Shown: piece by piece, positions 8,883 to 17,669 of the stretch
Layout: every line of letters starts with the position of its first letter
How positions within the stretch are numbered: position 1 is the first letter of the stretch
Program-made: the position numbers and the translations under genes
Assembly: GCF_001412595.2 (NCBI RefSeq)
Contig: NZ_CP012640.2
Span: 3,100,001 to 3,164,000 of the forward strand
Length of the DNA stretch: 64,000 nt
From: Massilia sp. WG5
GTDB lineage: Bacteria > Pseudomonadota > Gammaproteobacteria > Burkholderiales > Burkholderiaceae_D
Direction: 5' to 3'
The notes under the pieces: model-generated
What the model was told of the DNA's origin: nothing
The model's database searches: none
The model's input: the letters and a program-made list of their open reading frames with translations, nothing else

Positions 8883-8928
8883 AACCTCGCCCCCGACCTG
8901 GCCGGCCGCCTTGGCGGGGGTCGAGGTT
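8883..8928. terminator. Hairpin between convergent genes
   Basis: AACCTCG-CCCCCG (8883-8895) pairs with CGGGGG-TCGAGGTT (8915-8928) with one bulged base, giving a strong GC-rich stem that could stop both the amidohydrolase transcript and the converging dehydrogenase transcript. There is only a short T-run on the plus strand. Its right arm touches the stop codon of the minus-strand gene. Confidence 0.5.
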
Positions 8929-9833
8929 TACGTAGCGGGCAAGATATCGTCGCGTTCACCGACACGCTTGCCCGGATTCATCCTCTCCAGCGCAATCAGC
9001 GCCGCCGCATGGTCGGCCGTCGGCAAATCGGCCTCGATGGTTTCGTACTGGCGCGTCACCAGTTCCGTCACCGGCAGCGTGACGCCCGCCTCCCTGGCCG
9101 TCGACAGGATATTGCGCTGGTCCTTCAGCTGAATCCTGACGTGCGCACCCGGCACGAAATTCCGCTCCAGCATGCGCTGGCCATGCACTTCCAGCACGCG
9201 ACTGCCGGCAAAGCCGCCGCGGATGGCCTCGCGCACGGCGGCCGGGTCGGCGCCCGCGGCCTGGGCCAGCAGCAGGGCCTCGGCCACGACATTGATCGTC
9301 GCGCCGACGATCAATTGATTGCACAACTTGGCGACCTGGCCGCTGCCGGCCGGGCCCACCAGGGTCGGCGATCCCATCTTTTCCAGCACGGGCCGGGCGT
9401 CCTCGACGTCGGCCGCCTCGCCGCCCGCCATGATGGCCAGCTTGCCCGCCTCCGCGCCCACCACGCCGCCGGACACCGGGGCATCGACGAAGCGGCAGCC
9501 CGCCTGCGCCAGCTGCGCATGGAAGGCCAGGGCTTCGTCCTGGCGGGTGGAACTCATGTCGATCCAGAGCGCGCCCTGCTTCAAGGCCGGCAGCGCGGCG
9601 GCAATGACCTCGCCGACGGCCCGTCCATCGCCCAGGATCGAGATGACGATGTCGGCGCCGCGCACCGCGTCCTGCAGGTCGTGCCGGGGAAGCGCGCCGG
9701 CGGCGCGCAGCGCCTCGGCCTTGTCCGGCGTGCGGTTCCAGGCGCGCAGCGGATAGCCGGCCTGCGCCAGCCGGGTTGCCATCGGCTTGCCCATCAAGCC
9801 GATGCCGAGAAATGCCAGGGTTGGAAGTGTCAT
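8928..9833 (-). CDS. NAD(P)-dependent oxidoreductase, 3-hydroxyisobutyrate dehydrogenase family
   Basis: A 301-residue beta-hydroxyacid dehydrogenase. The N-terminal Rossmann motif FLGIGLMGKPMATRLAQAG, the family signature DAPVSGGVVGAEAGKLAIM and the AKLCNQL segment with the catalytic lysine are all present. Members reduce or oxidise small 3-hydroxy acids such as 3-hydroxyisobutyrate, tartronate semialdehyde or succinic semialdehyde; the substrate is undecided. I place the start at 9831-9833 (MTLPTLAFLG) since the family begins there; the longer frame up to 9974 overlaps the promoter region of the divergent lipid A gene. Confidence 0.88.
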   Translation of the reverse strand: MTLPTLAFLGIGLMGKPMATRLAQAGYPLRAWNRTPDKAEALRAAGALPRHDLQDAVRGADIVISILGDGRAVGEVIAAALPALKQGALWIDMSSTRQDEALAFHAQLAQAGCRFVDAPVSGGVVGAEAGKLAIMAGGEAADVEDARPVLEKMGSPTLVGPAGSGQVAKLCNQLIVGATINVVAEALLLAQAAGADPAAVREAIRGGFAGSRVLEVHGQRMLERNFVPGAHVRIQLKDQRNILSTAREAGVTLPVTELVTRQYETIEADLPTADHAAALIALERMNPGKRVGERDDILPAT

Positions 9834-9939
9834 GGTGGTCCCGTTATCGATATCGTTCGATTCTAACAATTGATGGACCGGCCACGCCAAATCACAGACC
9901 TCGTTAAAATATCGGGATTCGTCACTCGAAAGGAACAAG

Positions 9940-10503
9940 ATGTTCTCTATCTCCAGCAAGAAAATTGCCGCCACGCTGGCGGCAGCCGCCTCCCTGTTTG
10001 CGGTGCAGGCGGCCCAGGCCCAGAACGGCCTGGTCGATTCCTACTCCGTCGAAGCCGGCGGCGGCGAACACGTCCAGGTGCTGCGCCTGGCGGCCCAGAA
10101 GGACTGGAACAAGAACTGGTTCCCCACCAGCGGTTACCACCTGTCGGGCTACTGGGACGCCAACATCGCCTACTGGCGCGCCAACCAGTGGCTGGACGTG
10201 CTGGGCAACCACCACAACCTGGCCGTGATCGGCATCACCCCGGTGTTCCGCTGGGAAGCCGATAACAAGCTGGGCTTCTATGCCGACGCCGGCATCGGCG
10301 CCGCGCTGTTCTCGGACGTCTACCGCAACACCCACCGCCAGCTGTCGACCGCCTATGAATTCGCCGACCATGTCGGCGTCGGCTATGTGTTCGACAACAA
10401 GTGGGAACTGGGCGCGCGCCTGCAGCACTATTCGAACGGCGGCATCAAGCATCCGAACGGCGGCGTGAACCTGTTCATGGTGAAGGCCAGTTATCATTAT
10501 TGA
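9940..10503 (+). CDS. pagL: Acyloxyacyl hydrolase, PagL-like lipid A 3-O-deacylase
   Basis: A 187-residue protein with a cleavable signal peptide (cut near AQA-QN, residue 28) and the alternating pattern of an eight-stranded outer-membrane barrel ending in aromatic Tyr-His-Tyr. The C-terminal LQHYSNGGIKHPNGG matches the PagL active-site segment, with the catalytic His and Ser. PagL trims the 3-position acyl chain from lipid A in the outer membrane. The residue that aligns by eye with the catalytic Glu is Asn here. Start at 9940 with an AAAGGA ribosome site. A palindrome follows the stop codon. Confidence 0.82.
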   Translation: MFSISSKKIAATLAAAASLFAVQAAQAQNGLVDSYSVEAGGGEHVQVLRLAAQKDWNKNWFPTSGYHLSGYWDANIAYWRANQWLDVLGNHHNLAVIGITPVFRWEADNKLGFYADAGIGAALFSDVYRNTHRQLSTAYEFADHVGVGYVFDNKWELGARLQHYSNGGIKHPNGGVNLFMVKASYHY

Positions 10504-10524
10504 TTCGCGTTTCGGCTAACACCC

Positions 10525-10564
10525 GGGGTCAGAGTCCAAGCAAGCAACACCGGACTCTGACCCC
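10525..10564. repeat. GGGGTCAGAGTCC inverted repeat
   Basis: Perfect 13-bp arms GGGGTCAGAGTCC (10525-10537) and GGACTCTGACCCC (10552-10564) with a 14-nt loop, enclosed by weaker outer arms GCTAAC/GTTAGC. The CTGACCCCTCCG part is repeated directly once more just after. I recognise GGGGTCAGAGTC palindromes as frequent intergenic repeats in beta- and gammaproteobacteria. It sits between two co-directional genes and may also act as a terminator for the pagL transcript. Confidence 0.75.
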
Positions 10565-10624
10565 TCCGCTGACCCCTCCGTTAGCAAAACTTCGGCCTTG
10601 GGCGATTTGTGTAAGAATCATCCA

Positions 10625-12076
10625 ATGACCGATACCAGCACCGCCAAACGTTATCTCCCCTGGCTGGTGGCAACTGCCCTGTTCATGGAGCAGCTCGACG
10701 CCACCATCGTCAACACCGCCGTTCCCAGCATCGCGGCCAGCCTGCAGGTCACGCCGCTGAGCCTGAAATCCGTCGTCACCTGTTATATCCTGAGCCTCGC
10801 CGTCGGCATCCCGGTGAGCGGCTGGATGGCCGACCGTTTCGGCACCAGGCGCGTGTTCTTCATTGCGATCAGTATCTTCACGGTGGCCTCGGTGCTGTGC
10901 GGCCTGTCGGTGAATCTCCAGATGATGGTGGTGGCGCGCCTGCTGCAGGGACTCGGCGGGGCGATGATGATGCCGGTCGGGCGCCTGGCCATCATCCGCA
11001 CCTTCCCCAAGAACGAACTGCTGGGCGCGATGAACTTCGTGATCCTGCCGGCCCTGATCGGGCCCCTGCTCGGCCCCACGGTCGGCGGCCTGATCGTGCA
11101 CTGGACTTCATGGCGCGCGATCTTCTTCGTCAACGTGCCGGTCGGCCTGCTGGCGCTGTTCCTGGTGCACCGCTACATGCCGGATTACAAGGGCGCCGAA
11201 CCGCGCCCGCTGGACGTCATCGGCCTGATCCTGTTCGGCTCGGGCACGGCGCTGCTGTCCTGGCTGCTGGAGATCTTCGGCGAACACACGCTGGACATGG
11301 TCACGATGGCGCTGATGCTGGGCCTGTCGGTGGCGCTGCTGGCCGCCTATGCCTGGCATGCGAGCGAGCGCGAACATCCGCTGCTGCGCCTGTCCCTGCT
11401 GCGGGTCCGTACCTTCCGCATCTCGGTGCTGGGCGGCTTCATCACGCGCCTGGGGATCGGCGGCCTGCCCTTCCTGCTGCCGCTGCTGTACCAGCTGGGC
11501 CTGAAGCTGCCGGCCTGGCAGTCGGGCCTCCTGATGATGCCGACCGCCGCCGCGGCGATGGGCATGAAGCTGATCGCCAAGAAGGTCCTGGCGCGCTTCG
11601 GCTACCGCCAAGTGCTGGTCGTGAACACGATCTGCATCGGCGTGACGATCGCGCTGTTCGCGCTGGTGGGACCGGGGACGCCCTGGTATGCGATCGCCGG
11701 CATCGGCCTGCTGCAGGGCTTCTTCAATTCGCTGCAATTCTCCAGCATGAATACCCTGGCCTATGCCGACGTCCCGCAGAAGGACTCGAGCATGGCCAGC
11801 ACCATCGCCAGCTCCTTCCAGCAGCTGTCGATGAGTTTCGGCCTGGCCAGCGGCTCGCTGGTGACGGGCTGGTTTCTCGGCCGCGTACCGCAGACCGACC
11901 AGCTGATGGTGACCTCGGCCCTGCACCACGCCTTCCTGACCCTGGCCATTACCACCGCGCTGTCCTCCTTCGTGTTCTGGCGCCTGCGCCGCAGCGACGG
12001 CGAAAGCATCAGCCGCGGCAAGCCGGCGCCGCAGGAAGCCAGTGCGCAGGATTCGGCGCCGCTGTCCCAAGCCTGA
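10625..12076 (+). CDS. MFS transporter, DHA2 (EmrB/QacA) drug exporter family
   Basis: A 483-residue integral inner-membrane protein with about 13-14 hydrophobic segments. The first helix region LFMEQLDATIVNTAVPSIA and the GWMADRFGTRRVF loop are signatures of DHA2 proton-driven exporters. No partner membrane-fusion protein is encoded nearby, so it probably works alone, exporting toxic compounds, but its substrate is unknown. I use the ATG at 10625 (MTDTSTAKRYLPW); a TTG nine codons earlier is possible. The C-terminus is a short charged tail. Confidence 0.9.
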   Translation: MTDTSTAKRYLPWLVATALFMEQLDATIVNTAVPSIAASLQVTPLSLKSVVTCYILSLAVGIPVSGWMADRFGTRRVFFIAISIFTVASVLCGLSVNLQMMVVARLLQGLGGAMMMPVGRLAIIRTFPKNELLGAMNFVILPALIGPLLGPTVGGLIVHWTSWRAIFFVNVPVGLLALFLVHRYMPDYKGAEPRPLDVIGLILFGSGTALLSWLLEIFGEHTLDMVTMALMLGLSVALLAAYAWHASEREHPLLRLSLLRVRTFRISVLGGFITRLGIGGLPFLLPLLYQLGLKLPAWQSGLLMMPTAAAAMGMKLIAKKVLARFGYRQVLVVNTICIGVTIALFALVGPGTPWYAIAGIGLLQGFFNSLQFSSMNTLAYADVPQKDSSMASTIASSFQQLSMSFGLASGSLVTGWFLGRVPQTDQLMVTSALHHAFLTLAITTALSSFVFWRLRRSDGESISRGKPAPQEASAQDSAPLSQA

Positions 12077-12107
12077 TACCGCAAGCCTGAACAAGGTCGA
12101 GTGACCA

Positions 12108-12120
12108 GTAGTAAAACTAC
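12108..12120. promoter_or_regulatory. Palindrome GTAG-N5-CTAC, upstream site
   Basis: GTAGTAAAACTAC is a 13-bp palindrome just upstream of the -35 box of the isoamylase promoter, centred about 52 bp before the predicted transcription start, where an activator or an upstream operator would sit. A second site with the same half-sites is at 12183-12195. Confidence 0.5.
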
Positions 12121-12130
12121 GATCACACAA

Positions 12131-12159
12131 TTGACTGTACATATCTCTGAGCGTAGATT
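12131..12159 (+). promoter_or_regulatory. Sigma-70 promoter of the isoamylase gene
   Basis: TTGACT (12131-12136) and TAGATT (12154-12159) with an ideal 17-bp spacer. Transcription would begin near 12166, giving a leader of about 60 nt that contains the second GTAG-N5-CTAC palindrome. Confidence 0.6.
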
Positions 12160-12182
12160 TCTCCGCAGACCCGGCCGTATAT

Positions 12183-12195
12183 GTAGTCGGGCTAC
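12183..12195. promoter_or_regulatory. Palindrome GTAG-N5-CTAC, downstream site
   Basis: GTAGTCGGGCTAC, extended to ATGTAG/CTACAT at 12181-12197, lies 75 bp (about seven helical turns) from the upstream copy and just downstream of the predicted transcription start. The arrangement suits a dimeric repressor that loops DNA between two operators, but the leader hairpin it forms is an alternative explanation. Confidence 0.5.
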
Positions 12196-12224
12196 ATAAA
12201 TCGATAACGACATCGGAGACAAGC

Positions 12225-14522
12225 ATGCAGTTTCAGAAATGCCTGATCGCGGCAATGCTCGCGTTCGCCTTTACCGGGGCGCCGGCCTCGGCCGCCATCA
12301 ATCCCAACAAGCTCGGCGCCAGTTACGACAGCACCAAATCGAATCTCACCTTCAAGGTCTATTCGGGCCGCGCCACCCGCATCGAGCTCTACCTGTACAG
12401 CGCCGCCACCGGCACCGCCGAGAAGGCGCGCTACGTCATGACCCTGGGCTCGGGCGGGATCTGGAGCGTGAGCATCCCGGCCACCACCCTGAGCAGCCTG
12501 GGCCTCACCGGCACCATCTACTACGGCTACCGCGCCTGGGGCCCGAACTGGCCCTACAGCAGCAGCTGGACCAAGGGCTCGGCAACCGGCTTCATCAGCG
12601 ACGTCGACGCCAACGGCAACCGCTTCAATCCGAATAAGCTGCTGCTCGACCCCTACGCGCTCGAGATGAGCCACGACCCGACCACGCCGACCATGAGCAA
12701 CGGCACCATCTACGCCAGCGGCGCCAGCTACCGCAATATCGACAGCGGTTCCTCGGCGCCGAAAGGCATCGTCCTGAACGGCGACACGCAATCGATCGGC
12801 ACCAAGCCGACCCGCGCGCTGAAGGACGACGTGGTCTACGAGACCCATGTGCGCGGCCTGACCATGAACGATACCGGCATCACGGCGGCCTACCGCGGCA
12901 CCTACAAGGGCGCCGGCCTGAAGGCGGCTGCCCTCGCCAGCCTGGGGGTGACGGCGGTGGAGTTCCTGCCGGTGCAGGAAACCCAGAACGACACCAACGA
13001 CGTCGATCCGAACAGCGACAGCGGCGACAACTACTGGGGCTACAGCACCCTGAACTATTTCGCCCCCGACCGCCGCTATGCCTACGACCGGACGCCGGGC
13101 GGCCCGACGCGCGAATTCAAGGAAATGATCAAGGCCTTCCACGACCAGGGCATCAAGGTGTTGATCGACGTGGTCTACAACCACACCGGCGAAGGCTACG
13201 CCTGGTCCTCGACCGACAAGACCACCTACAACATCATGGGCATGCGCGGGCTGGACAATCCGACCTATTACAGCCTGACCTCGGACTTCCAGAACTCCTG
13301 GGACAACACCGGCGTCGGCGGCAACTACAACACGCACAACCCGGTGGCCCAGAACCTGATCGTCGATTCCCTGGCCTACTGGCGCGACACGCTGGGCGTG
13401 GACGGCTACCGCTTCGACCTGGCCTCGGTGCTCGGCAACACCTGCGAGCATGGCTGCTACAACTTCGACAAGATGGATTCGGCCAATGCGCTGAACCGCA
13501 TCGTGGCCGAGCTGCCGCCGCGCCCGGCCGGGGGCGGCAGCGGGGTCGACCTGATCGCCGAACCCTGGGCCATCGGCGGCAATTCCTACCAGGTCGGCGG
13601 CTTCCCGAGCGGCTGGGCGGAATGGAACGGCGCCTACCGCGACGCGGTGCGCCAGGCGCAGAACAAGCTGGGCTCGGTGACGGTCACGACCGGCACCCTG
13701 GCGACGCGCTTCTCCGGATCGAGCGACCTGTACGGCGACGATGGCCGCAAGCCCTGGCACTCCGTCAATTTCATCACGGCGCACGACGGCTTCACGCTGA
13801 AGGACCTGTACAGCTGCAACAGCAAGAACAACAGCCAGGCCTGGCCCTACGGTCCGAGCGACGGCGGCGAGGACAATAACAACAGCTGGGACCAGGGTGG
13901 CATCGCGGCCGACCAGCGCAAGGCGGCGCGCAACGGCCTGGCGCTGATGATGGTGTCCGCCGGCGTGCCGATGATGGTCGGCGGCGACGAAGCGCTGCGC
14001 AGCCTGAACTGCAACAACAATCCCTACAACCTCGATTCCAGCGCCAACTGGCTGAGCTGGACCCGCAGCACGGACCAGAGCAATTTCGAGGCCTTCGCCA
14101 AGGGCATGATCGCCTTCCGCAAGGCCCATCCGGCGCTGCGTCCGGCGAATTTCTATTCGAGCGTCGACAACAACGGCAACGTGATGGAACAGCTGCGCTG
14201 GTTCAAGCCGGACGGCAGCGTGGCCGACTCGACCTATTTTAACGACGGCAACAACCACGCGATCGCCTGGCGCATCGACGGCAGCGAATTCGGCGATACG
14301 GCCTCGGCGATCTACGTCGCCCACAATGCCTGGAGTGCGCAGGTGAACTTCGTGCTACCGTGGCCGGGTAGCGGCAAGACCTGGTATCGGGTCACCGATA
14401 CCTGCGGCTGGGCCGAGGGAACGACGCAGGTGCGCTCGCCCGGATCGGAAGACCTGGTCGGCGGCGAGAACACGAGCTACGGGGTGTGCGGGCGCGGCAC
14501 CCTGGTGCTGATCGCCAAGTAA
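12225..14522 (+). CDS. Secreted isoamylase (glycogen/amylopectin debranching enzyme, GH13)
   Basis: A 765-residue protein with a signal peptide (cleavage near ASA-AINPNKLGA, residue 24), so it acts outside the cytoplasm. It closely resembles the secreted Pseudomonas isoamylase (EC 3.2.1.68), including LGASYDSTKSNLTFKVYS, FNPNKLLLDPYA, VEFLPVQETQND and the C-terminal WYRVTDTCGW. An N-terminal beta-sandwich (about 25-180) precedes the TIM barrel. Catalytic residues are visible: nucleophile Asp398 (GVDGYRFDLAS), acid/base Glu446 (DLIAEPWAIGG) and Asp521 (TAHDGF). It hydrolyses alpha-1,6 branches of amylopectin and glycogen. It is monocistronic, with its own promoter, paired palindromes and a strong terminator. 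SD GGAGA precedes the ATG. Confidence 0.94.
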   Translation: MQFQKCLIAAMLAFAFTGAPASAAINPNKLGASYDSTKSNLTFKVYSGRATRIELYLYSAATGTAEKARYVMTLGSGGIWSVSIPATTLSSLGLTGTIYYGYRAWGPNWPYSSSWTKGSATGFISDVDANGNRFNPNKLLLDPYALEMSHDPTTPTMSNGTIYASGASYRNIDSGSSAPKGIVLNGDTQSIGTKPTRALKDDVVYETHVRGLTMNDTGITAAYRGTYKGAGLKAAALASLGVTAVEFLPVQETQNDTNDVDPNSDSGDNYWGYSTLNYFAPDRRYAYDRTPGGPTREFKEMIKAFHDQGIKVLIDVVYNHTGEGYAWSSTDKTTYNIMGMRGLDNPTYYSLTSDFQNSWDNTGVGGNYNTHNPVAQNLIVDSLAYWRDTLGVDGYRFDLASVLGNTCEHGCYNFDKMDSANALNRIVAELPPRPAGGGSGVDLIAEPWAIGGNSYQVGGFPSGWAEWNGAYRDAVRQAQNKLGSVTVTTGTLATRFSGSSDLYGDDGRKPWHSVNFITAHDGFTLKDLYSCNSKNNSQAWPYGPSDGGEDNNNSWDQGGIAADQRKAARNGLALMMVSAGVPMMVGGDEALRSLNCNNNPYNLDSSANWLSWTRSTDQSNFEAFAKGMIAFRKAHPALRPANFYSSVDNNGNVMEQLRWFKPDGSVADSTYFNDGNNHAIAWRIDGSEFGDTASAIYVAHNAWSAQVNFVLPWPGSGKTWYRVTDTCGWAEGTTQVRSPGSEDLVGGENTSYGVCGRGTLVLIAK

Positions 14523-14563
14523 GCGCAGTGTGCAACCCGGCTCGCCGGGTGCTGTCGAAGTGC

Positions 14564-14595
14564 CGGGGGAAGGCGTCTTCCTCCGGTATTTTTTC
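14564..14595 (+). terminator. Rho-independent terminator after the isoamylase gene
   Basis: CCGGGGGAAG pairs with CTTCCTCCGG (one mismatch, 4-nt loop), directly followed by TATTTTTT. A smaller ACCCGG/CCGGGT hairpin lies just upstream (14536-14551). The ribosome site of the next gene begins right after the T-run. Confidence 0.85.
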
Positions 14596-14609
14596 TGGAG
14601 GAGCTCGCC

Positions 14610-15086
14610 ATGAGCCTGTCCCTTGTCTCGGCCGACTTCGATGCCGGCGGCAATATCCCGGCGGTACATACCTGCGATGGATCCGACACCTCGCCCGCGC
14701 TGTCCTGGTCGGGCGCGCCGCCGGGCACGAAGAGTTTTGTGCTGATCGTCGACGATCCGGACGCACCGGATCCCGCCGCTCCCAAGATGACCTGGGTACA
14801 TTGGGTGCTGTACAACATCCCGCTTTCCGCGGCCAAGCTGCCCGCCAGCGTGCGCGGCACCGACCTGCCGCCGGGCACGCGCACGGGCCTGAACGACTGG
14901 AAGAAAAGCGCCTACGGTGGGCCCTGTCCGCCGGTGGGACGGCACCGTTACGTCCACAAGCTGTATGCGCTGGACGTGGTGCTGCCGGACCTCGGCCATC
15001 CGACCAAGGCCGAGCTGGAAAAGGCGATGCGCAGCCACGTTCTCGCACAGGGTGAGCTGACGGGCACCTACCAGAAGGCGCACTGA
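14610..15086 (+). CDS. YbhB/YbcL family Raf kinase inhibitor-like (PEBP) protein
   Basis: A 158-residue phosphatidylethanolamine-binding-protein fold. Family landmarks are FDAGGNIPAVHTCDGSDTSPALSW, the DDPDAP motif, the TWVHWVLYNIP segment and GPCPPVGRHRYVHKLYALD, which together make the ligand pocket. The biological role of bacterial members is unsettled. There is no signal peptide. Start at 14610 with GGAGG eight bases upstream. It converges on tcuC with only 12 bp between the stop codons. Confidence 0.92.
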   Translation: MSLSLVSADFDAGGNIPAVHTCDGSDTSPALSWSGAPPGTKSFVLIVDDPDAPDPAAPKMTWVHWVLYNIPLSAAKLPASVRGTDLPPGTRTGLNDWKKSAYGGPCPPVGRHRYVHKLYALDVVLPDLGHPTKAELEKAMRSHVLAQGELTGTYQKAH

Positions 15087-15098
15087 CAGGCTGCGCCG

Positions 15099-16439
15099 TC
15101 AGCGGATGGTGGGCCGGTGCGCCATCGCTGCCGGTTCGGCCGCCACGCCAGCCTGGCGGGCGCCGCGGTACAGCGTGCACGTGGCGACCAGGCCGCACAC
15201 CGCTGCAAAGGTCAGCCAGTAACCCGGCGCGGCCTTGTCGCCGGTCAGCTGGATCAGGTAGGTCGAGATCGCGGGCGTAAAGCCGCCGAACACGGCCGTG
15301 GCCAGGCTGAAGGCGAGCGAGAATCCCGCGACCCGGATATTCGCGGGCATGACTTCGGTGAGCGCCGCGACCATTGCGCCGTTGTACATGCCGAAGAAGA
15401 AGGAGAACCAGAGCAGTACGATCAGCATGCGGCCGAAGCTGGGCGCCGCAGCCAGCCACGAAAGCGCCGGGTAGGCCGTGAAGATGGCGAGCACGGTAAT
15501 GGCGATCATGATGGGACGGCGGCCGGTCCGGTCCGACAGGGCGCCGCCGATCGGCAGCCAGAAGAAATTCGACAGCCCGACGCACAGGGTCACCACCAGG
15601 CTGTCCGCCGTCGACAGGTGAAGGACGGATTTACCGAAGGTCGGGGTATACACCGTGATCAGGTAAAAGGTCGTGGTGGTCATGGCGACCAGCAGCATGC
15701 CGGCCAGGACAGTCTTCCAGTGGTCGAGCATGGTCCGCACCACCTCCCCGACGGAGGGATGATGGACGCGCGCCTTGAACTCGTCCGTCTCCTGCAGCGA
15801 ACGGCGCAGCAGGAAGATGAACGGCACGATCAGGCAGCCGATGAAGAAAGGAATGCGCCAGCCCCAGGCGGCGATCTCCTTGACGCTCAGCCATTCGTTC
15901 AGCCAGAAGCCGAGCGTGGCCGCGACCACGATGGCGATTTGCTGGCTGGCGGACTGCCAGCTGGTGTAGAAGCCCTTGTTGCCGGGCGTAGCCATTTCGG
16001 CGAGATAGACGGACACGCCGCCAAGCTCGGCGCCGGCCGAAAAGCCCTGCAGCAGCCGTCCCGCGAGAACCAGCAGCGGGGCCAGCAGGCCGATGGTCTG
16101 GTAGCCGGGGATGCAGGCAATCAGGATAGTGCCGCTGGCCATGATGGAGAGCGTGACGATCAGCCCCTTGCGGCGCCCGACCCTGTCGATATACGCGCCG
16201 AGCACGATCGCACCAAGTGGACGCATCAGGAAACCGGCGCCGAACACGGCGAAGGTCAGCATCAACGACGCAAATTCGCTGCCGGCGGGGAAAAACACTT
16301 TCGAGATATAAGTCGCATAAAAACCGAACAGGAAAAAGTCGAACTGTTCGAGGAAGTTCCCGCTCGTGACGCGCAGGACAGCGCCTGCGTTCGCGCCACG
16401 GCCCGCCTTGCGGTGCGTGCTTGCTGCCGATGAATGCAT
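15099..16439 (-). CDS. tcuC: Tricarballylate/citrate:H+ symporter (MFS, MHS family)
   Basis: A 446-residue inner-membrane transporter with about 12 membrane segments and the metabolite:H+ symporter signature ([19 protein letters not shown] near the N-terminus, GRRKGL loop, [17 protein letters not shown]). As the last gene of the tcu cluster it should import tricarballylate or a related tricarboxylate such as citrate or cis-aconitate. An AAGGAGA ribosome site precedes the ATG at 16437-16439, which follows the tcuB stop by 33 bp. Confidence 0.88.
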   Translation of the reverse strand: MHSSAASTHRKAGRGANAGAVLRVTSGNFLEQFDFFLFGFYATYISKVFFPAGSEFASLMLTFAVFGAGFLMRPLGAIVLGAYIDRVGRRKGLIVTLSIMASGTILIACIPGYQTIGLLAPLLVLAGRLLQGFSAGAELGGVSVYLAEMATPGNKGFYTSWQSASQQIAIVVAATLGFWLNEWLSVKEIAAWGWRIPFFIGCLIVPFIFLLRRSLQETDEFKARVHHPSVGEVVRTMLDHWKTVLAGMLLVAMTTTTFYLITVYTPTFGKSVLHLSTADSLVVTLCVGLSNFFWLPIGGALSDRTGRRPIMIAITVLAIFTAYPALSWLAAAPSFGRMLIVLLWFSFFFGMYNGAMVAALTEVMPANIRVAGFSLAFSLATAVFGGFTPAISTYLIQLTGDKAAPGYWLTFAAVCGLVATCTLYRGARQAGVAAEPAAMAHRPTIR

Positions 16440-16472
16440 GTTGATGTCTCCTTGATGTTTTTGTGGAAGCGC

Positions 16473-17669
16473 TTAATCCGAACCGAGATGCAGTCCCTTC
16501 GCCTGCCGCTTCTCGATGGCGGCTTTGAGCAGCGATGCCGAACGGTAAATGCCATGAGCGAATTTTCCATACGGGAGGGTTGCGAACAGCGCCATCACGG
16601 CGCCGAGGTGCAGGGCCAGCAGCATCGCCATGGCAGCGCTGTCGCGCCATGCCAGCAGCGCCAGTCCGCTGATGCTTATGAGCAGCAACAGGGCGATGAA
16701 GCCGCGATCCATCGGCCGCTGCGCCGGATCGCCGTGCTTCGGATCGCGGCGCAGGTTCAGCCAGAGCAGGCCGGCCGGGCCGACCAGGAGACCGATGCCG
16801 CCTGCGGTGCCGAGCAGTACCGGCAGGCTGAAAAACGGATACGGCGCTTCCAGGCCGAACACATAGTGGTAGAGCGTGGCCACCGAGGTAGCGGCAAAAC
16901 ACAGCATGAAGCCGTAGAACGTGAAGTGGTGGAAGCGGCGCCGCGCCAGGGTGAAGGCATCGTCGGATTCGTTGCAACCTTCGCCGTGCCCGCCGTCCAG
17001 GTAGGTCAGCGTCAGGACATGTTTCGCCGCCTCGGCAACTGCAGGCGCACTGGCGGTGCCCGCGGAGACATCCCGCCAGAACCGGACCACGCCGATGCCG
17101 AGCGCAAGCATCGCAAAGCCGAATACCGCGCCGAACATGGCGGCGAGTTGCTTGTGCGGGAAGATCGCGTAGAAATCAGCGCCCGGGGCAGCGCGGGAGA
17201 GCGCGCCGTTGGCGGCGATCGAGAGCACCAGGAACAGGGCCAGGCTTGCAGCCAGGGCCAGGGCCACCGTCAGGCCGTTGCGTTTGTACAGGGCGCCGGC
17301 GGCGGACGGCCAGGCATACGTCGAATAGGTCTCGAGACGCAGCTCGGCCATTGCCTTGGGAACGTTCACGGCAAACTCGTGCGGAGGCGCGTACTGGCAG
17401 GAGTGGTAGCACGCGCCGCAGTTGTGGCACAGGTTGGCCAGGTAGTGCACATCGGCCTGGCCGAATTCCAGCCGGCGCGTCATCGCGGGAAACACTGCAC
17501 AAAAGCCTTCGCAGTAGCGGCAGGCATTACAGATCTGCATCTGCCGCGCGACCTCGGATTCCTTGTCGGTCATGCGGGCGATGGGAATGACGCGGGAAGG
17601 CCGGCGCGCGGCCGGCGCCGGGGCTGCGCTGTCGCGCGCGTCCCGCATGAGGACTTCAAGCTTCTGCAT
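16473..17669 (-). CDS. tcuB: Tricarballylate utilization iron-sulfur/haem membrane protein
   Basis: A 398-residue protein. Two 4Fe-4S motifs occupy residues about 45-95 ([13 protein letters not shown] and [21 protein letters not shown]), followed by about six membrane segments with histidines that could bind haem. In Salmonella TcuB passes electrons from the TcuA flavin to the quinone pool, and the same role is expected here. The start at 17667-17669 overlaps the 3' end of tcuA by 14 bp, with GGAG upstream, indicating translational coupling. Residues 1-40 are poorly conserved, so a start further in is possible. Confidence 0.9.
   Translation of the reverse strand: MQKLEVLMRDARDSAAPAPAARRPSRVIPIARMTDKESEVARQMQICNACRYCEGFCAVFPAMTRRLEFGQADVHYLANLCHNCGACYHSCQYAPPHEFAVNVPKAMAELRLETYSTYAWPSAAGALYKRNGLTVALALAASLALFLVLSIAANGALSRAAPGADFYAIFPHKQLAAMFGAVFGFAMLALGIGVVRFWRDVSAGTASAPAVAEAAKHVLTLTYLDGGHGEGCNESDDAFTLARRRFHHFTFYGFMLCFAATSVATLYHYVFGLEAPYPFFSLPVLLGTAGGIGLLVGPAGLLWLNLRRDPKHGDPAQRPMDRGFIALLLLISISGLALLAWRDSAAMAMLLALHLGAVMALFATLPYGKFAHGIYRSASLLKAAIEKRQAKGLHLGSD

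Noticed and set aside
12192..14324. 710-codon open frame antisense to the isoamylase gene
   Set aside because: High-GC antisense shadow: composition is dominated by Ala, Val, Gly and Arg with no family motif, while the plus strand codes for a clear enzyme.
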